This document shows positions 1 through 12,575 of a stretch of DNA of 64,000 nt, in pieces. Origin of the DNA: Triglochin maritima. Lineage: Eukaryota; Streptophyta; Magnoliopsida; Alismatales; Juncaginaceae. The stretch's first letter is position 1, and each line of letters opens with the position of its first letter. Position numbers and translations under genes: made by a program. Location: assembly GCA_963682175.1 (NCBI GenBank), contig OY821786.1:36635501-36699500 (forward strand), written 5' to 3'. Below the pieces are notes generated by a model, which made no database searches, was not told the DNA's origin, and saw only the letters and a list, made by a program, of their open reading frames with translations.

Positions 1-438
1 ATTTTAGGAAATGGCTTAGTTTTTTTTTATATTCGCTTTGGATAATAAATCTGCAATGAAAGTTCTCCATATTTATATATTGCTTCAAGAGCAAGTACCA
101 GAAAATAAATTTGACAGAGAAAATAGCTTAGGTAGTAGCAACAATACCAGAACAATAGAAGGTGATGGCGAGGTTGTCAACAATTTTCTAATTGATGAAT
201 TTGTTCCAATGAAGGAAGTCATATTAACAAAATAGACATGTATGATTTCTTGTTCCGGTCGATATATAAAATGAATCTGATAACACATAATGAATTAGCT
301 AGTTTATAATTAGAATTTGTTCTCAACTACAAAAATTACGTCATTTTCCTTCTCCTTCATGGTCGTTTTGTTCCTTTAGATTTTGATTGTTTGCCATTTG
401 TGGTAATATTTCAGTCTCCTCTCCATAGGATTGTTTTG
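1..438. other. Left-edge intergenic DNA, no supported gene
   Basis: AT-rich sequence with no recognisable gene. A 65-codon open frame at 38-235 (plus) begins at TTG, matches no family I know, and is preceded by stops. It could be the last exon of a gene lying outside the window, but nothing supports this. Confidence 0.4.
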
Positions 439-441
439 TTA

Positions 442-951
442 GGCCATCTCTTAACGGGATAAAAGTATCAGTCGTGACAGGTCGTGGCAGGGTTGTTGTA
501 TTAAAAAATATTTTTTTCGTTTGAAAACTTCGGTCGAAGATGACCGGGTCGTCGACCCGGTCGTTTGAACGACCGGGTCGACGACCCGGTCATCAAATAT
601 TTTATTATTTTTTGATTTTTTGATTTTTTTTGTTTTTGTTTTGATTTTTTTAATTTTTTGTTTGAGTTTTTTTTTAATTTTTTTTCCGAAAATACGTTTT
701 ATAATTGTTTTGATTTTTTAGAATTTTTTTTTATATTTTTTAAATTTTTATCAAAATGGACCCCGAAATGATGTGGAGGAGAGAGGTAGGTTGTTGTGGG
801 TTGTGTTGGGTTGTGGTTAAGATGTGAATAGTACAGGAAAGAAAAGAAAATGGGTTGACGAAAGAGAAAGCTGGCGTGGAAGAGAAAGAAAGCTGATTTT
901 GAAGAGAGAGAGCTAATGACCGGGTCGTACAGGTCATGGTTAGTGATGGTC
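442..951. mobile_element. PIF/Harbinger-like MITE (about 510 bp)
   Basis: The left end starts GGCCATCTCTTAAC. The right end read in reverse starts GACCATCACTAACC. The two ends form short imperfect terminal inverted repeats, and both are flanked by the trinucleotide TTA (439-441 and 952-954), the usual Harbinger target duplication. The right terminus resembles that of the larger Harbinger element ending at 39548 (GGATGGTC then TTA), so the two may be related. It contains no coding capacity, and the interior is T-rich on the left and purine-rich on the right. An internal palindrome at 539-594 is described separately. Confidence 0.6.
539..594. repeat. Perfect 27-bp inverted repeat with 2-nt centre
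   Basis: Bases 539-565 are the exact reverse complement of 568-594, leaving TG at the centre. Each arm is itself almost palindromic, with GACCGGGTC and GACCCGGTC in alternation, giving four copies of one 9-mer. The block is GC-rich inside very AT-rich flanks, and it lies inside the MITE at 442-951. A further GACCGGGTC copy lies near the MITE's right end at about 918. It could form a cruciform or a long RNA hairpin. Confidence 0.9.
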
Positions 952-954
952 TTA

Positions 955-1510
955 TGTCTCACTTTCTAAAAGCTTTCTTACTATTCTATATCTTTGATTC
1001 TTTGAGCTTTAATATCTCTTAGGAATTAGTCGTTTTGAAAAGTTGCAAATTACGCATGTTAATTGGAAATCGGAGTTGGAGTTTACTTTGGAATATGTCT
1101 TTATTATAAATAAAAAAACTCGAAGAATGTCTTTGGCAATATTTTTCATATGCATGATTTGCAAAATGTTCTATTCTTCCTAATTCTCTCTGACTAACCT
1201 AATCTCAAATGAAAGAGTAAAGTTGAAAACAAAGAAATATAAACAATAAAAACAAGGAATAAAATAATGTAAATAATCTGCTATACATTTCTACTATCTC
1301 CTGCAAATGTAATGTTCCTAACTTTCTCTTGTAACATTTCTCAACAATGTTGTCCACTGTGAAACAGCAAATTTGATTCTCAATCTTAGGCTTGTTGATT
1401 TCAACTTTGCAATTTCACAACGCCATATCGATATTGTCGCTTTTATTCCTAAGGCCGTCAGAGAAAAAAATCCTTCCTGTGTCGTGCGGTTTCACCAAGC
1501 CATAGTAGCA
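955..1510. other. Intergenic / 3' flank of the RBR pseudogene
   Basis: AT-rich DNA downstream (in minus orientation) of the RBR stop codon at 1511-1513. It probably contains that gene's 3' UTR. I see no coding exon or RNA gene. Confidence 0.4.
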
Positions 1511-4500
1511 TCAAGGATCCTGAGTATGTTGTTTGCAACCTTTGGGACCATAATGTTGTCTGCTGTTCTTAACTGTCTTCAAACATAAGGCGCAGTAATG
1601 GGTTTGGCAAGCCCAACATAGCATATGATTGTTATTGTGTATCTGTTTCATCACAAGAGTTTTATCATCAGATGTAACATATAGGTACAGCGACAGTAAA
1701 AAATTTGAAATTTGCAGCAAAAATTCCAGTTATGGAAATGTTCACACTGCTGCAACAATAGCATTTTTCAATGCATGTCGTCAAGGTCTTCAGGGCATCA
1801 TGGGCAGTGAAACGTCACGTATGCCGTTGTCGAAAGTTGGAGAGAAATCAGTAGTGTTTTAAATGTGATGGTTTAGAGTTCTGTTGATTGCTAAGTACAT
1901 GATCAGTTAATCTCTGATATATCGTATGATGTGAAACCATTCAAGATTTAGTAATGTAACCTTTTTTTATTGGTGAGTAGTAATGCTAACTGTGGTCTTC
2001 CAAACTCTAACAACCTTCCAAATACAGTGATTTTAATTTTTAATTAAAACCTGTGGCACCTATCTGTGAAATACTGACATTATTTTGACAAGAAAATACT
2101 GTTTTGGCTCTAAAACTTACCAATTGTACATACCTTGTAACACGAAGCGTATAAATTACGAACAAACTGATCAGTTTTGATATGACTCACCTTTATATTA
2201 ATCTGACGACAACTAGGGCATGCTTGACCACGATCTGGATACATTGCCGCATGTACATCCCTTAAAGCTTGGTTCATCTGCCTCTCCCAATTTACAATCT
2301 CCTCACGCTCAAAAAGGTCACACCCCATCCTGATAGTTCAAAATAAAAGCATGTTTACACACATAGCAATAAAAGAGCACACAGTTGCAACAAATTCAAT
2401 ATAATATATCAAAAATCACCTGAAATGATCATATCCATCAATTAGTTTGTTGCAACGGTAACAGAAATATTGCCCACAATTTTCACAGACCATCTTGTTG
2501 CAGCCTTCAGTCTTGGAAATTGCCATTTTACAAGAGGGGCATTGCTTAGAATCACGAAGTATTTCCTTCATGCTGAGAAGTTCGTTTATCAAATCAAGCT
2601 CTTTCCGTTTTTGGTTATCCTTCAGCCTATTAGACTGTTGGCGTTCCTGTTAAGTTTAACCATAATCAAACTGAAAATCAGCCTAATGCAAAAACAAAAC
2701 AAAAAATGCACAAAGAACCGGCTGCAGCAATTTGACGTGTTGTTTCCAGTGATACTTGGCTTTACACTAAGAAGAGAAAATCATATGAATTTTTTTGCCG
2801 TGATCTTTTCAAACTTGATATTTTGAGTTTAGTAAGCAATCTGGCAACGTATAACACAATGTCATCTGATAACATGCAAATAAATAGAAACATACAACCA
2901 AATTAACCTTCCCATGTTTATAGTAACTTATCTTCTTTATCTTATACCAATTCCAATGCAAAAACCATTCAAAATGCAATAAGAGATGATCAAATGAATG
3001 AAAAGTGTGCACACTTCAAACAGAAAAGATAGCCTAGATCGTAAATCCTTATTACTACAGTAGTCAAAAATCGATGTATGCTCCAAAGGAAAAATGAAAC
3101 CAAGAGTGTCAATTCTGATTATATGATCTAGTATGTATGATTATATGCATATTCGAAGAAAGAACTCAGATGAAATGAAACAAAACTATATGGACTGATA
3201 TTTTCTGTAAATAGAAACAGAGCTATTCAGATAAAATAGGGATGAAATGTTAATGCGAAAACACAGTAGCTTGCAGCTAACAAGGATGATATTTTGATGT
3301 GGAATATCCTACTTTGTCTTAGACTAAAGACACCTGATGTTTCGGAGGTAACCTTTGGTACAGAACTACAGTAGAGCGACAAGCCTTCTAGAGGACTTCA
3401 CATGTAATATAGGTAAGATGCAACTGACAAAGGAGTGTAAATTTTCTTACTAACGAGGCTATTCAGTAGCAGCTAGCCAGCCTAAAAATGTTAACCGATC
3501 AGCGTACTATGTAATAGTATCTTTTTTAACGATATTGTAAACGTCATATACTTGGTAATAATTATGACGCATTTGAGGATAACCTTATTTTCATTTCATG
3601 GGGCACGAGACAAAAACATTTGAAGGCAACAACTTACAACTCCAAGTATTCTGATAGCAACAAAGGAACCTAACTAATTATAAGCTTGCAATCAATTATG
3701 CATTCCCTAACAAAGGTTTAGGCTCCATGGTGGTTCAGCTGCCATGAAGGCTAAAATTAGTTTGGCAAATACATTAGGATTTAGGCCCAGATTAACCAAG
3801 AATATATACCAACACCAACATACAATTAGCCTAACAATGAAAAGCTACAACAACAACAACAATAAAGCCTTTAATCCCAAACATAAAAGCTAAACATCAG
3901 AAAATGTTAGGCACATAAACAATGACTCTTGAGAACTCTACTGTCCTGTCCAGCACTAACACAAATAACTGGTTTTGAGAACTGATAAAAAAATGTTTTG
4001 AGAAGCTAGACTCGGAATAGGGTTACCAAAAAATCAAAAACTGAAACCTGAATATAGTACCTGCAAAATTAAAAGTTTAGACTCTGGATCCATGCATGTA
4101 AAGCCAACATGACGACGATCTCGGCAAAGGCTGCAAAAGCTGAAGTAGCATTTTGCGCACTGGGCATGGTTTTCCTCATCTTCTAAGCAAGCTGTTTCAC
4201 ATCTAGGACAATATACAACGTCAGACATTGCGTTTAGTGTTTTCTCCAGCAACAGTGACTCCCACCGCTCGTAAGCTTCTCCACCAAGCAACAATTTCAA
4301 TAATCCAGGGGGGGACAACAGCTCCACATTTTGCATCAGGGCAGAGCAGCTTAGTTACAGTGCCCTCTTTTACATGCATATTACAGTAAGTATCCATGCA
4401 CGCCCGGCAGAAGAAATGCTTGCATGGTAAATTAATAAAATCACTGCCTGAAATAGTAAAAGATGCAGAAGTAAAAATTCTTGTGAAGAATACTTCGTAA

Positions 4501-4729
4501 TCATATTTCCATGGTAAGAGTGCCATAAGGAATTACAAACAGATAACAGATACATCCCATTTTGTCTATTTCCGATGAGTCAAAATACTAAAAAACTCTA
4601 ACTGTTTTTTGGCAATTCAATCATGGACTGAATCAAAATGACCATTTAAACAGCCTGCATTTGTGAACTAGCAGACGATCTATTACGCTTTGCAATGGAC
4701 CAACTACAAACAACCTCTCTGTCAAATTA

Positions 4730-4790
4730 GCTGGGGTAAGGCTATGTGCTTCTTTTTGAGACGTTAGGGTAATGTTGATGTTGATGCTAG
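4730..4790. repeat. Short dispersed repeat tail in RBR intron
   Basis: The segment ends with GGGTAATGTTGATGTTGATG, which closely matches the tail of a similar segment at 42490-42575. Such endings are common in short retroposed elements of plants. The 5' part is too diverged to classify. Confidence 0.3.
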
Positions 4791-6219
4791 AATCCCATTA
4801 TCATGGCAAATGGTCACCAAGAACTATTGTATGATCTATAACCTATTCAGCTATTCCAACAACAAATTCTACTGACAAGTAAATCTAATAAGCTAATAGG
4901 TCCACTTTGTAAAATTAGTGTCACTGTCATGTCAAATAGATATTTTTATTGATGTATGTCAAACAGATATATTACTATATTACCATATTTCTTCAAAAAC
5001 TTCTACTAACAAGAAAACATTATATTGATCCCAAAAAATAAAGTTGGTGAAACTTGCATACGATCTACAGGAACAAATGCGCTACAAAGTACGAATTAAA
5101 TATTTCAAAGGAAGTATTTGTATCTACTAAGAATACGACAAAAACTTGAATTAAGTATTTCAAGTATGCATGAAAATAAACCTTCTAGAAAGAAAGAGAG
5201 AGAACACAATAATACCAATGCAATTGTTAAAACATATAGCACAATCATGTAAGTTGTTGACAAAAGCTTCATGGCACTTCTCATCATTGTAGGCCATTAA
5301 GGAAGGAATAGCAACATCAAGTGAAGTGATTCCAGAAACTGCACGTCTGTCTATAATGCTGGAGGGATTATATATCTCCAATATTAACCCAGCATCAAAC
5401 CCAAGGTAAGGAAGTGAAGATCCATGCAACCACTCTACCCACTGATAAATCACTTCTTGATGTGGCTGCTCGTTCTAGATATCGTCTAGCATACCGCAAA
5501 GTTTGGAAATTCTCACGGGATCCAACCATGGAGTACTAATTGTGAAATGTGGAGGACTAGCTAGGATATGATTGAGGAAGCAAACATGTTAGAGTAATGG
5601 GTGGTAGATATTGAACATTGAAAGTGTAAGTGAACTCATTCAAGCCATCCCTCTTTTCCATGCATTCTCCAGATCTTAATGAATTCGTAATATTTTCATT
5701 GGATGAAGAAATATTTGCAGATAGTATGAAGTTTCCAGGAATTTCAATGTACACATCAATCTGCAGTAGAATCAATGTTTATCAAAACAATTGTTTATTT
5801 GCAGAATACGATGTCAAGAATATTAGGTTAGGTGTCTATTTATGTAAAACCTGCAATGAGCGTAAGCCACCTTTTCTTTCCAAGACAGAGACATTGTCGC
5901 CATATATTGCATCAAGTGCAAGTACCTGGCAGTTTTTTGAAGATAGTATGGTTACTAAACATGAAATACAAATACTGCTGCTATACAGCAAAATTGTTCG
6001 TAAGGAATTCATGAAGTACTTCACTGGTCTTGTTGTGCATTGACCCATGTACGTAAATTCCTCGTAATTGTTTCCATAAAAGGGTTGTTAATATGCAGGC
6101 AGTGAAGCAAGGGCCATGTGTAACACAATTACACAAACCAGAAAGTAAGCTAAACACGGCCCTGGGATGTCAAACCTACCCTCAAAACTAAACTTCTAGA
6201 ACTTTACAAATTTATCCAA

Positions 6220-6830
6220 CAAACCAATCATCAGAAAATATTTAGAGACCTCAACTTCCAGAAATTTGTTAAATTTTCACACGATCTGATCATCAAAAAT
6301 ATTTTGAAAGTACAGTCCTGAACTTTCATATTATTTTCCTACAAACCAATCATCAGAAATTATTCAGAGAACTCGACTTCCCAAATTTCATTAAACTTAC
6401 CCAAAAACCGATCATCAAAAATATTTCAAAATATTTGGAGAACTCAACTTGCAAAAATTTGTTAAATTTTCATGGAATCTGATAATCAAAAATATTAATC
6501 CTGAACTTTCATGTTATTTTCCTACAAACCAATCATCACAGAGAACTCGACTTCCAGAATTTCATTAAACTTACCCGCAAACCGATCATCAAAACTATTT
6601 CAAAACCCAGTCCCCAACTTTCATGTTATTATCTTACAAACCAATCAACAAAAATCATTCAGAGAACTCGACTTCCCACAAACGGATCATAAAAAATATA
6701 ATGTTATTTTCCTACAAACCAAACATCAGAAATCATTCTAAGAACTAAACTCCAGAGTTTAGTTAAATTCTCCGGAAATCGATCATAAAAAAAAAGTATT
6801 ATTTTCCTCCAAATCAATGACCAGAAATTA
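6220..6830. repeat. Degenerate tandem repeat in first intron of the RBR gene
   Basis: About six diverged copies of a unit of roughly 90-130 bp carry the words ACAAACCAATCATCA, GAGAACTCGACTTCC and AAACCGATCATCAAAA. They fill most of the intron between exon 1 (ends 6884) and exon 2 (starts 5925). There is no coding potential. It looks like a local minisatellite expansion. Confidence 0.6.
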
Positions 6831-7365
6831 TTCTAATCGCTAAATTATCTCGCAAATCAAAGAAACTTGATTTAACCCCAAACCTCGTGTTCCTGAAGCT
6901 GATCGTTGGCTAAGACTTGTTCATCCGAAACCTCCTCGTCTTCAAGATTCCCTCTGGATTCCTCGCTAGGGTTTGGAATTGGAGGGGAACACGAAGAGGA
7001 GCAAGAAGGATCGTACGATGGGGATCGGACGGTCCAGATCTGTTGTTTCGATTTCTTCCCCTTCCGCCCTCTTCTCATGTCCCTCCCCACTTTTGCTTTC
7101 TTCACGTCGTCTTGGTTTCAGTTACCAATAACTAATAACTGTTTTAATTATTTTACCCTTTTTTTAATATGAATTTCAATAATTAATATTGTGGTCAAAG
7201 TTCAAAACTATCGACCAAACATAGGAAGTCGATGGAAAATTCTCTTACGGGGCTTGCATATTTTAGTAGATTTGGACAATAAATTAAACTTTATTTTTTC
7301 CTAATCCGAATTTTCTGGATTTTACCATTTTATAAACCATTTGTAACTTCTTCTTTTTAATTTCA

Positions 7366-7792
7366 GGGTTAATTACAATTTGCCCTTCTGAACTATGGTC
7401 TTGGTATCACTTTGCTGTCTTATACTTTCAAAATTAACAGTTATCTCTCCTGAATTTTCATTTTGTAACATTTTGTCTCATTGAACTTCAAAAATTCATT
7501 ATTTAACACACATTCGACGTGTTTTTCTCAATTTTGTTGTTATATCCCTGATACACTTTTAAATCTATATTTACGTGAAAATTTGGATCGAAATGGAGGT
7601 CAGATATGGTTGGGATTTGAGTCGGATTGACACTCAATAATAAAATTTTGAAAATAATGAATTTTTGAAGTTTATTAAGGAAACAAAATGTTGCAAAATA
7701 AAAGTTCATAAGAAGTAAATGTTAATTTTAAAAACTCAGGAGTGCAAAGTGATACCAAGACATAGTTAAGGGGGACAAACTGTAATAAACTC
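7366..7792. mobile_element. Foldback/MULE-type MITE with long TIRs
   Basis: The left arm (from 7366, GGGTTAATTACAATTTGCCC) and the right arm (ending 7792, read in reverse GAGTTTATTACAGTTTGTCC) pair over about 150 bp. They share the run CTTGGTATCACTTTGC and the later words AAAATTAACA, CATTTTGT and CTTCAAAAATTCATTA. The flanks TTAATTTCA (7357-7365) and TTAATTTTA (7793-7801) form a nearly perfect 9-bp target duplication, typical of Mutator-like elements. It has no coding capacity. Confidence 0.75.
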
Positions 7793-7801
7793 TTAATTTT
7801 A

Positions 7802-8337
7802 TATACTCTACACCCCTACCCTCGTTTTAAATCCGAGCCTCCTAAAATACTACGATTCCATCGTTAGTCTTGGCTATCTCGAAACAATTTCAGTTTAATT
7901 AGAGTTGAATTCCCTTTTTCAAGTGTTCCATAAACCAAACAATAAAAATTGAATGAAAACAATCAATACTTACATTAATGTTGCCTGCACTTATAAATCA
8001 TACATAATATTACATCATCAATAAATGCACAATGACTTCTTCTGAAGGATTTTTTCAAATTGAAGAGAGATTTGATATGAAGTGATCAAATCATTCACTT
8101 CAGAGTCCAGAGTCAATTGAAACTACATTTGAATAAATCATCCACTTCACTGTAAATTGAAACCACAAGAAATTGTACTACAGACGAATGGAGCAACAAA
8201 ATCATTCATATCTCCTATCCTTTATTACACTCTCCTATTGTAGAACAAGTAACAAAGCAGTGTGGTGTGAAGTGTAATGGTTTATTGTGATTCTCTCGGG
8301 ACAGGATGAAAACATGAAGAGATGGGTTTTTTTATAA
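7802..8337. other. Intergenic / 3' flank of the MCC1-like gene
   Basis: AT-rich sequence downstream of the MCC1-like stop codon (8338). It probably carries that gene's 3' UTR on the minus strand. Nothing else is recognisable. Confidence 0.4.
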
Positions 8338-10769
8338 TCACACACATTCAATGAGAGCTTCATCACCACCAAGGATTCTCTTGCTTTGTGTGTTGATGAG
8401 AGAAGTGGGTTCTTTGCACTTCGACCATCTCTTGAACTTCTTGTTGTAACCACTCCTCCAAATTTTCCCAGAAAATAATTTCAGTACGCTCTTAAGATAA
8501 GCAGCAACTGCTACCACAATATCTCTGCAAGTTGTATGAGTGATAAACGTTAAGTTCAAGTCATGACAAGTTAAAACTATCAAAAATCAAATGTAAATTG
8601 CCCCGTGGATCTCAATTGTGTAAACATTAGCATATGCCAACAGGGTATTTAACATGACATAATGATATACAAGAGGATCCCCTCGGAATCGATATAATTT
8701 CCTAAGCATTTCCTTCTTAATCAGTAAGGTTTCAAGGGAGTTGAGATCTGAAAGTGAAAAGACAGATCCAAAACATGATTTTAGCATGCTGATATTACTG
8801 AGAAGGTATGTGTGATCTGATTACCAAAAATTATAGACTTCAATGGAGAAGTAAACAAGTATGAGATGTTGAAATGAGTTCATTGTTTGTGACACTGGTG
8901 TGGTTCTAAACTCTTCCTTCGGAGACATCATAAAATCTCTTGAACTAGCATATTAGGATTTTATATAAGTAAACATTAAATTTGCATAGAAAAGTGTCAT
9001 GGTTGAACAAATCGTAATGTAATTTCAATACGAATACAAGTTGGGCTTACACAGAAACCTAAACTGAATAGGAAAAGAGAACATAATCAGCATCTTAAGA
9101 TCTATATATAAGGCATGTAATAAAAGGCCTGGTCTCAGAAGATCAAATAGTTATCTAATTTCAATTGAAAAAGCCAGAACCCTAAACCAGATGGCTAAAA
9201 TACAACCCAAACAACAGAAAGATTATTGATCTTGCAAGGGACATAATCACCAGACAAGTCCTCACTTCACGTTATTGTTAATAGACATAAAAGCCTTTTG
9301 CCACCAGCTATCGGATATAATATAAGACTTTTTATGGTGAAAAGTTAGGAAATTGAATGTTGTACTATTGTAGCCTATCCTCCAAGGACTTAATTCTAGT
9401 AAAATGTAGTCAGTTATATACATTAAAAGTTCAGATCGAAGGTCAAAACTACAAATTCTATACCAAGGAAAGAAGAAGACAAATACTAGATGGTTGGACA
9501 ATATGGAAATAAAGCCATTGTTTCATTGGTTTACACTATGATGGAAGAACAATAATACTTATATTCTTGAAACCTCCTACAAGTGTTACCAAACATTTAT
9601 ACCTGTCACCTGAGACAGTCCACGATTCACTTAATAACCTTGTTACTGTTAGCTCAACAAAGGTCCACCACATAAAGACCTACTAAATGGCAATCACAAA
9701 ACAATACTTATCATTTTTGGATTCCCAGGTGAAGTATTGTTGTTTCTATATGCGATAACTAGTTGCTATTTTTAGTCACACAAACTCCAAGTGGATCATC
9801 ATATTTAGTCTGTGCAATACAAGCAGTGGAAATGCACAACTACAGACAAGAACCTCTCATGGTAAGCAAAGTATTTTCCAAATTATAACCCCATGCTAAA
9901 TCCTCTTAAATATACTAAAGCTCTTCTAGGAAGCCAGGTGAAAACACTTACAGTGGAGAACAGGTTGATCGACCACCATTTACATAGTAAACGAACAAAT
10001 ATGCATCGTAGTGGTTCCCACTTATGTAGTAAAATTTTGAAAGCCTTCTAACAAGTTTAAACAACATCTTCTTATAGAATCGTATGGCAGGTCCATTGTA
10101 ATCAATGACATGCAAATAAACAGCTCTACAACTCCTGACACTTGAAGCATATTTTATGACCTCCTGAACAAGTGAAGAAGCTGTAAAGTCGGGGGGAAAC
10201 TAATCAGCAAAGAGTGATAGTTGCATGTATAAATTAAGAGATGAAAATAACGAACGATTGAAGACCTATTCCAAGATTCCGATAATGCTCTACAACACCA
10301 AGAGTTAAGATATAAACCAGAGTATGGTCTGTTCTGGATGAATCACAGCTAAGCACGTCCACTATCTGGATGTCCACAACAAAATGAAAAGAAAATAAGA
10401 TGAAATATTCGTACACATAAGAGACCAAAATAGCAGAAGTTCACAACCTCGCTTTCTCTACTGGGGATCGTGCGTGTCGTCACAAAACCAACAAGTTCGT
10501 TGCTTTGACTGTCCACAGCAGCCCAAGAGATGATGTCATTGCCATTGACAACATTGAGGTAGAATTCCAACTCATATCTGATAAACAGTGTTTTATATCA
10601 AGACAAAACATTTTGTACTGAAATTGATGATGAGTGTACAACTGAAGGTGAACAAATTTACTTACCTTATTGGAAATAAGGCGGCATGAATTTGTTGAAG
10701 AGCTTCAAGATCATAAGGCTGTATTGGCCTGTAAACAATAGTTGGGCGATATGTGGTTTTCTCTAACAT
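8338..10769 (-). CDS. MCC1: MCC1-like GNAT acetyltransferase (NAA60-related)
   Basis: Five coding exons on the minus strand: 10769-10666, 10577-10448, 10365-10266, 10180-9952 and 8524-8338. They total 750 bases, giving 249 aa with all splice phases consistent, close to the length of Arabidopsis MCC1. The first exon gives YRPIQPYDLEALQQIHAALF. The GNAT core follows: WAAVDSQSNELVGFVTTRTI (beta strands), YILTLGVVEHYRNLGIASSL (acetyl-CoA loop of type R-x-x-G-x-A) and YLHVIDYNGPAIRFYKKMLF. A hydrophobic/basic C-terminal tail follows, as in the plant family. Relatives acetylate histone H3 or protein N-termini and affect meiotic chiasma number in Arabidopsis. A non-coding 5' exon probably lies near 12576-12690. 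The function is assigned by family resemblance only. Confidence 0.88.
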
Positions 10770-12575
10770 GGAAAAGTGCAAGACTAATCCCAATAAGAAT
10801 GATATATCTTGAGAATATGCACATGCAACTCTATTTCCATTTAAGATTTACCAGCTGCATTAGTCATGCAGTTTCTGGCCTTTAGCTACAATATGATCTA
10901 CTTCATACATCCCTTCACAAGGTCCCTGAAAAGTGGATTAAGACAATAAGGCATTACTTTGGAAGAACGGAATTCCAATTCAGATAACAAAAAGGCCCAA
11001 GTGAAGGGCCCAAGTATTTGAACTACTATTTCTGAGTAAAAAAAACACTTAGTGAGATTAAATATTAACAAAACAATGTAATATATATTAAATAACCAAG
11101 AAACAACAAGTTCAAACATTAACACTTAAGAAGAGAAAAGGTACACACACCAACACCGAAAGTGCATAGTTATATTTCCTTCGCAAAAGTAAGCCAAACC
11201 ATATTATGATCTAAGTCATCTAAGCCACTCATCTACACAATACACAAAAACACCCATATCAAAAGCAAAAGATGCATCAACCACAATATAAGACTACAGT
11301 TAAATAAAATAAAATAGAAGACAATACGATAAATATTAAGTTGCTCACATAATAACACCTTAAAGTACTACAGATTTCCAATGGACACCTACATATGGGA
11401 GAGAAAATCTTAGAAATAGAAATACAGACATCACAAGTCTAGAAAACTTCCACCAATTATCACTAAGTGTGCATACAGGAGGTTCTAAGGTGTGCAACCT
11501 AGCATCCTAGAATTTTCCAGCAGTTAACTAAAACAATTTTAGATTATAGATGATAGTGGCAGATCTTTTTCTATATTATCCACATATGACATGAGAACGA
11601 GATCAGCCAAGAAATGCTGAAAACATGTGGATGTGTTTATAAGTTCCAACTTATGCCTCGGGATCTACTTATCCAGACTAGTTATCAAAAACAAAGTCTC
11701 TTGAAGGTGAGCCAAGGAACATGTAACAATCTCCAGACCAAAGATATGAGCAAAATATACTTGGGTTTCAAGCGCAGTACTAATGAATGGGTATCTGAAA
11801 GCATCATCAAACGAAAACTTAGTGAGGTGATTTATCTAGTCAACTCATGCTATGGCTAGGGTCAGCATCTCACCCTCTGTTAAGGCACTCTTCCAAGAGA
11901 CAACCATCAAATCCCTTGCAACTCCACGAAGGTTCCTTTTTTCCAAAGCATTTTATATTAGCTAATCAAATTTATCCCTTGGTCCATGCTAATCCAAGAA
12001 CATAGAACTACCGACCAGCTGAGCTATACCCCAATCGGTACCAACATGTCACTCCACGATGGAGCCGGCAAACGAATAGAATGCCTTCTAAAATAGGCAC
12101 CTAAACCCTCGAATTTGTTCTAAACTAGTAGATTCAAATGACAACTAACTTCAAAAACTCTAACTTTTGAACATTCCAAATTCTTTTCTTGCCCAAAATC
12201 GAAACACCCGCTTTCAATACAATGACTTCTAAACTAGACACCAAACCCCTCGAATTTGATTTTTTATTTTTTTTATCAGAGATTTTGAACTCAACTAGTA
12301 GATTCAAACCACATCTCTCCAAAAACACAACCTTTAGATGTTCTAAGTTGATCATTTTTTTCCCAAAATCATTATCTGGTGGGATTCCAACCAATTATCA
12401 ATTTGATCCTTTCTTTCCAACACAAATATTGAATCAAATCGGCTACTCCATGACGAAATCAGAACCGATACGCATCGAATTTGGGGAAAAACGAACTTCA
12501 GGTATGGACAGATAGGGTTTCGATTGGGGAAAATTTAACTGAAAGTGGCGAAGAAGAAGGTGGAAAGGAGATTAC
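10770..12575 (-). other. Probable 5'-UTR intron of the MCC1-like gene
   Basis: This 1.8-kb stretch has no coding exon. A candidate non-coding leader exon with a good donor (CTTCAG then GTAATC) ends at 12576, and the start codon is at 10767-10769 with an AG acceptor a few bases upstream. On the minus strand near 12010-12045, GGGGTATAGCTCAGCTGG fits the tRNA A-box consensus, but no B box follows, so it is at most a tRNA-derived relic. Confidence 0.4.

Larger units (their letters stand above)
1511..7105 (-). pseudogene. RNF14-type RBR E3 ubiquitin ligase, disrupted
   Basis: Seven exons read on the minus strand: 7105-6884, 5925-5851, 5760-5216, 4447-4061, 2646-2420, 2329-2191 and 1642-1511. They encode a charged N-terminus, an RWD domain (begins LALDAIYGDN), RING1 (CAICF, then [12 protein letters not shown]), the in-between-RING ([19 protein letters not shown]), RING2 ([20 protein letters not shown], including the catalytic-type Cys) and a C-terminal zinc segment ([13 protein letters not shown], then [10 protein letters not shown]). 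Family members pass ubiquitin from an E2 through a RING2 cysteine to substrates. Three lesions break the frame: one extra base at about 5557-5560 after SYPS; TAG at 5475-5477 where relatives carry Trp; and a run of seven C (plus-strand G, 4308-4314) one base too long. All splice phases close if the two single extra bases are discounted, about 574 codons, so decay looks recent. Assembly error could explain the homopolymer but hardly all three. Confidence 0.85.

Noticed and set aside
38..235. 65-codon frame at the left edge
   Set aside because: No ATG at its start, no recognisable family, and no clear splice acceptor.
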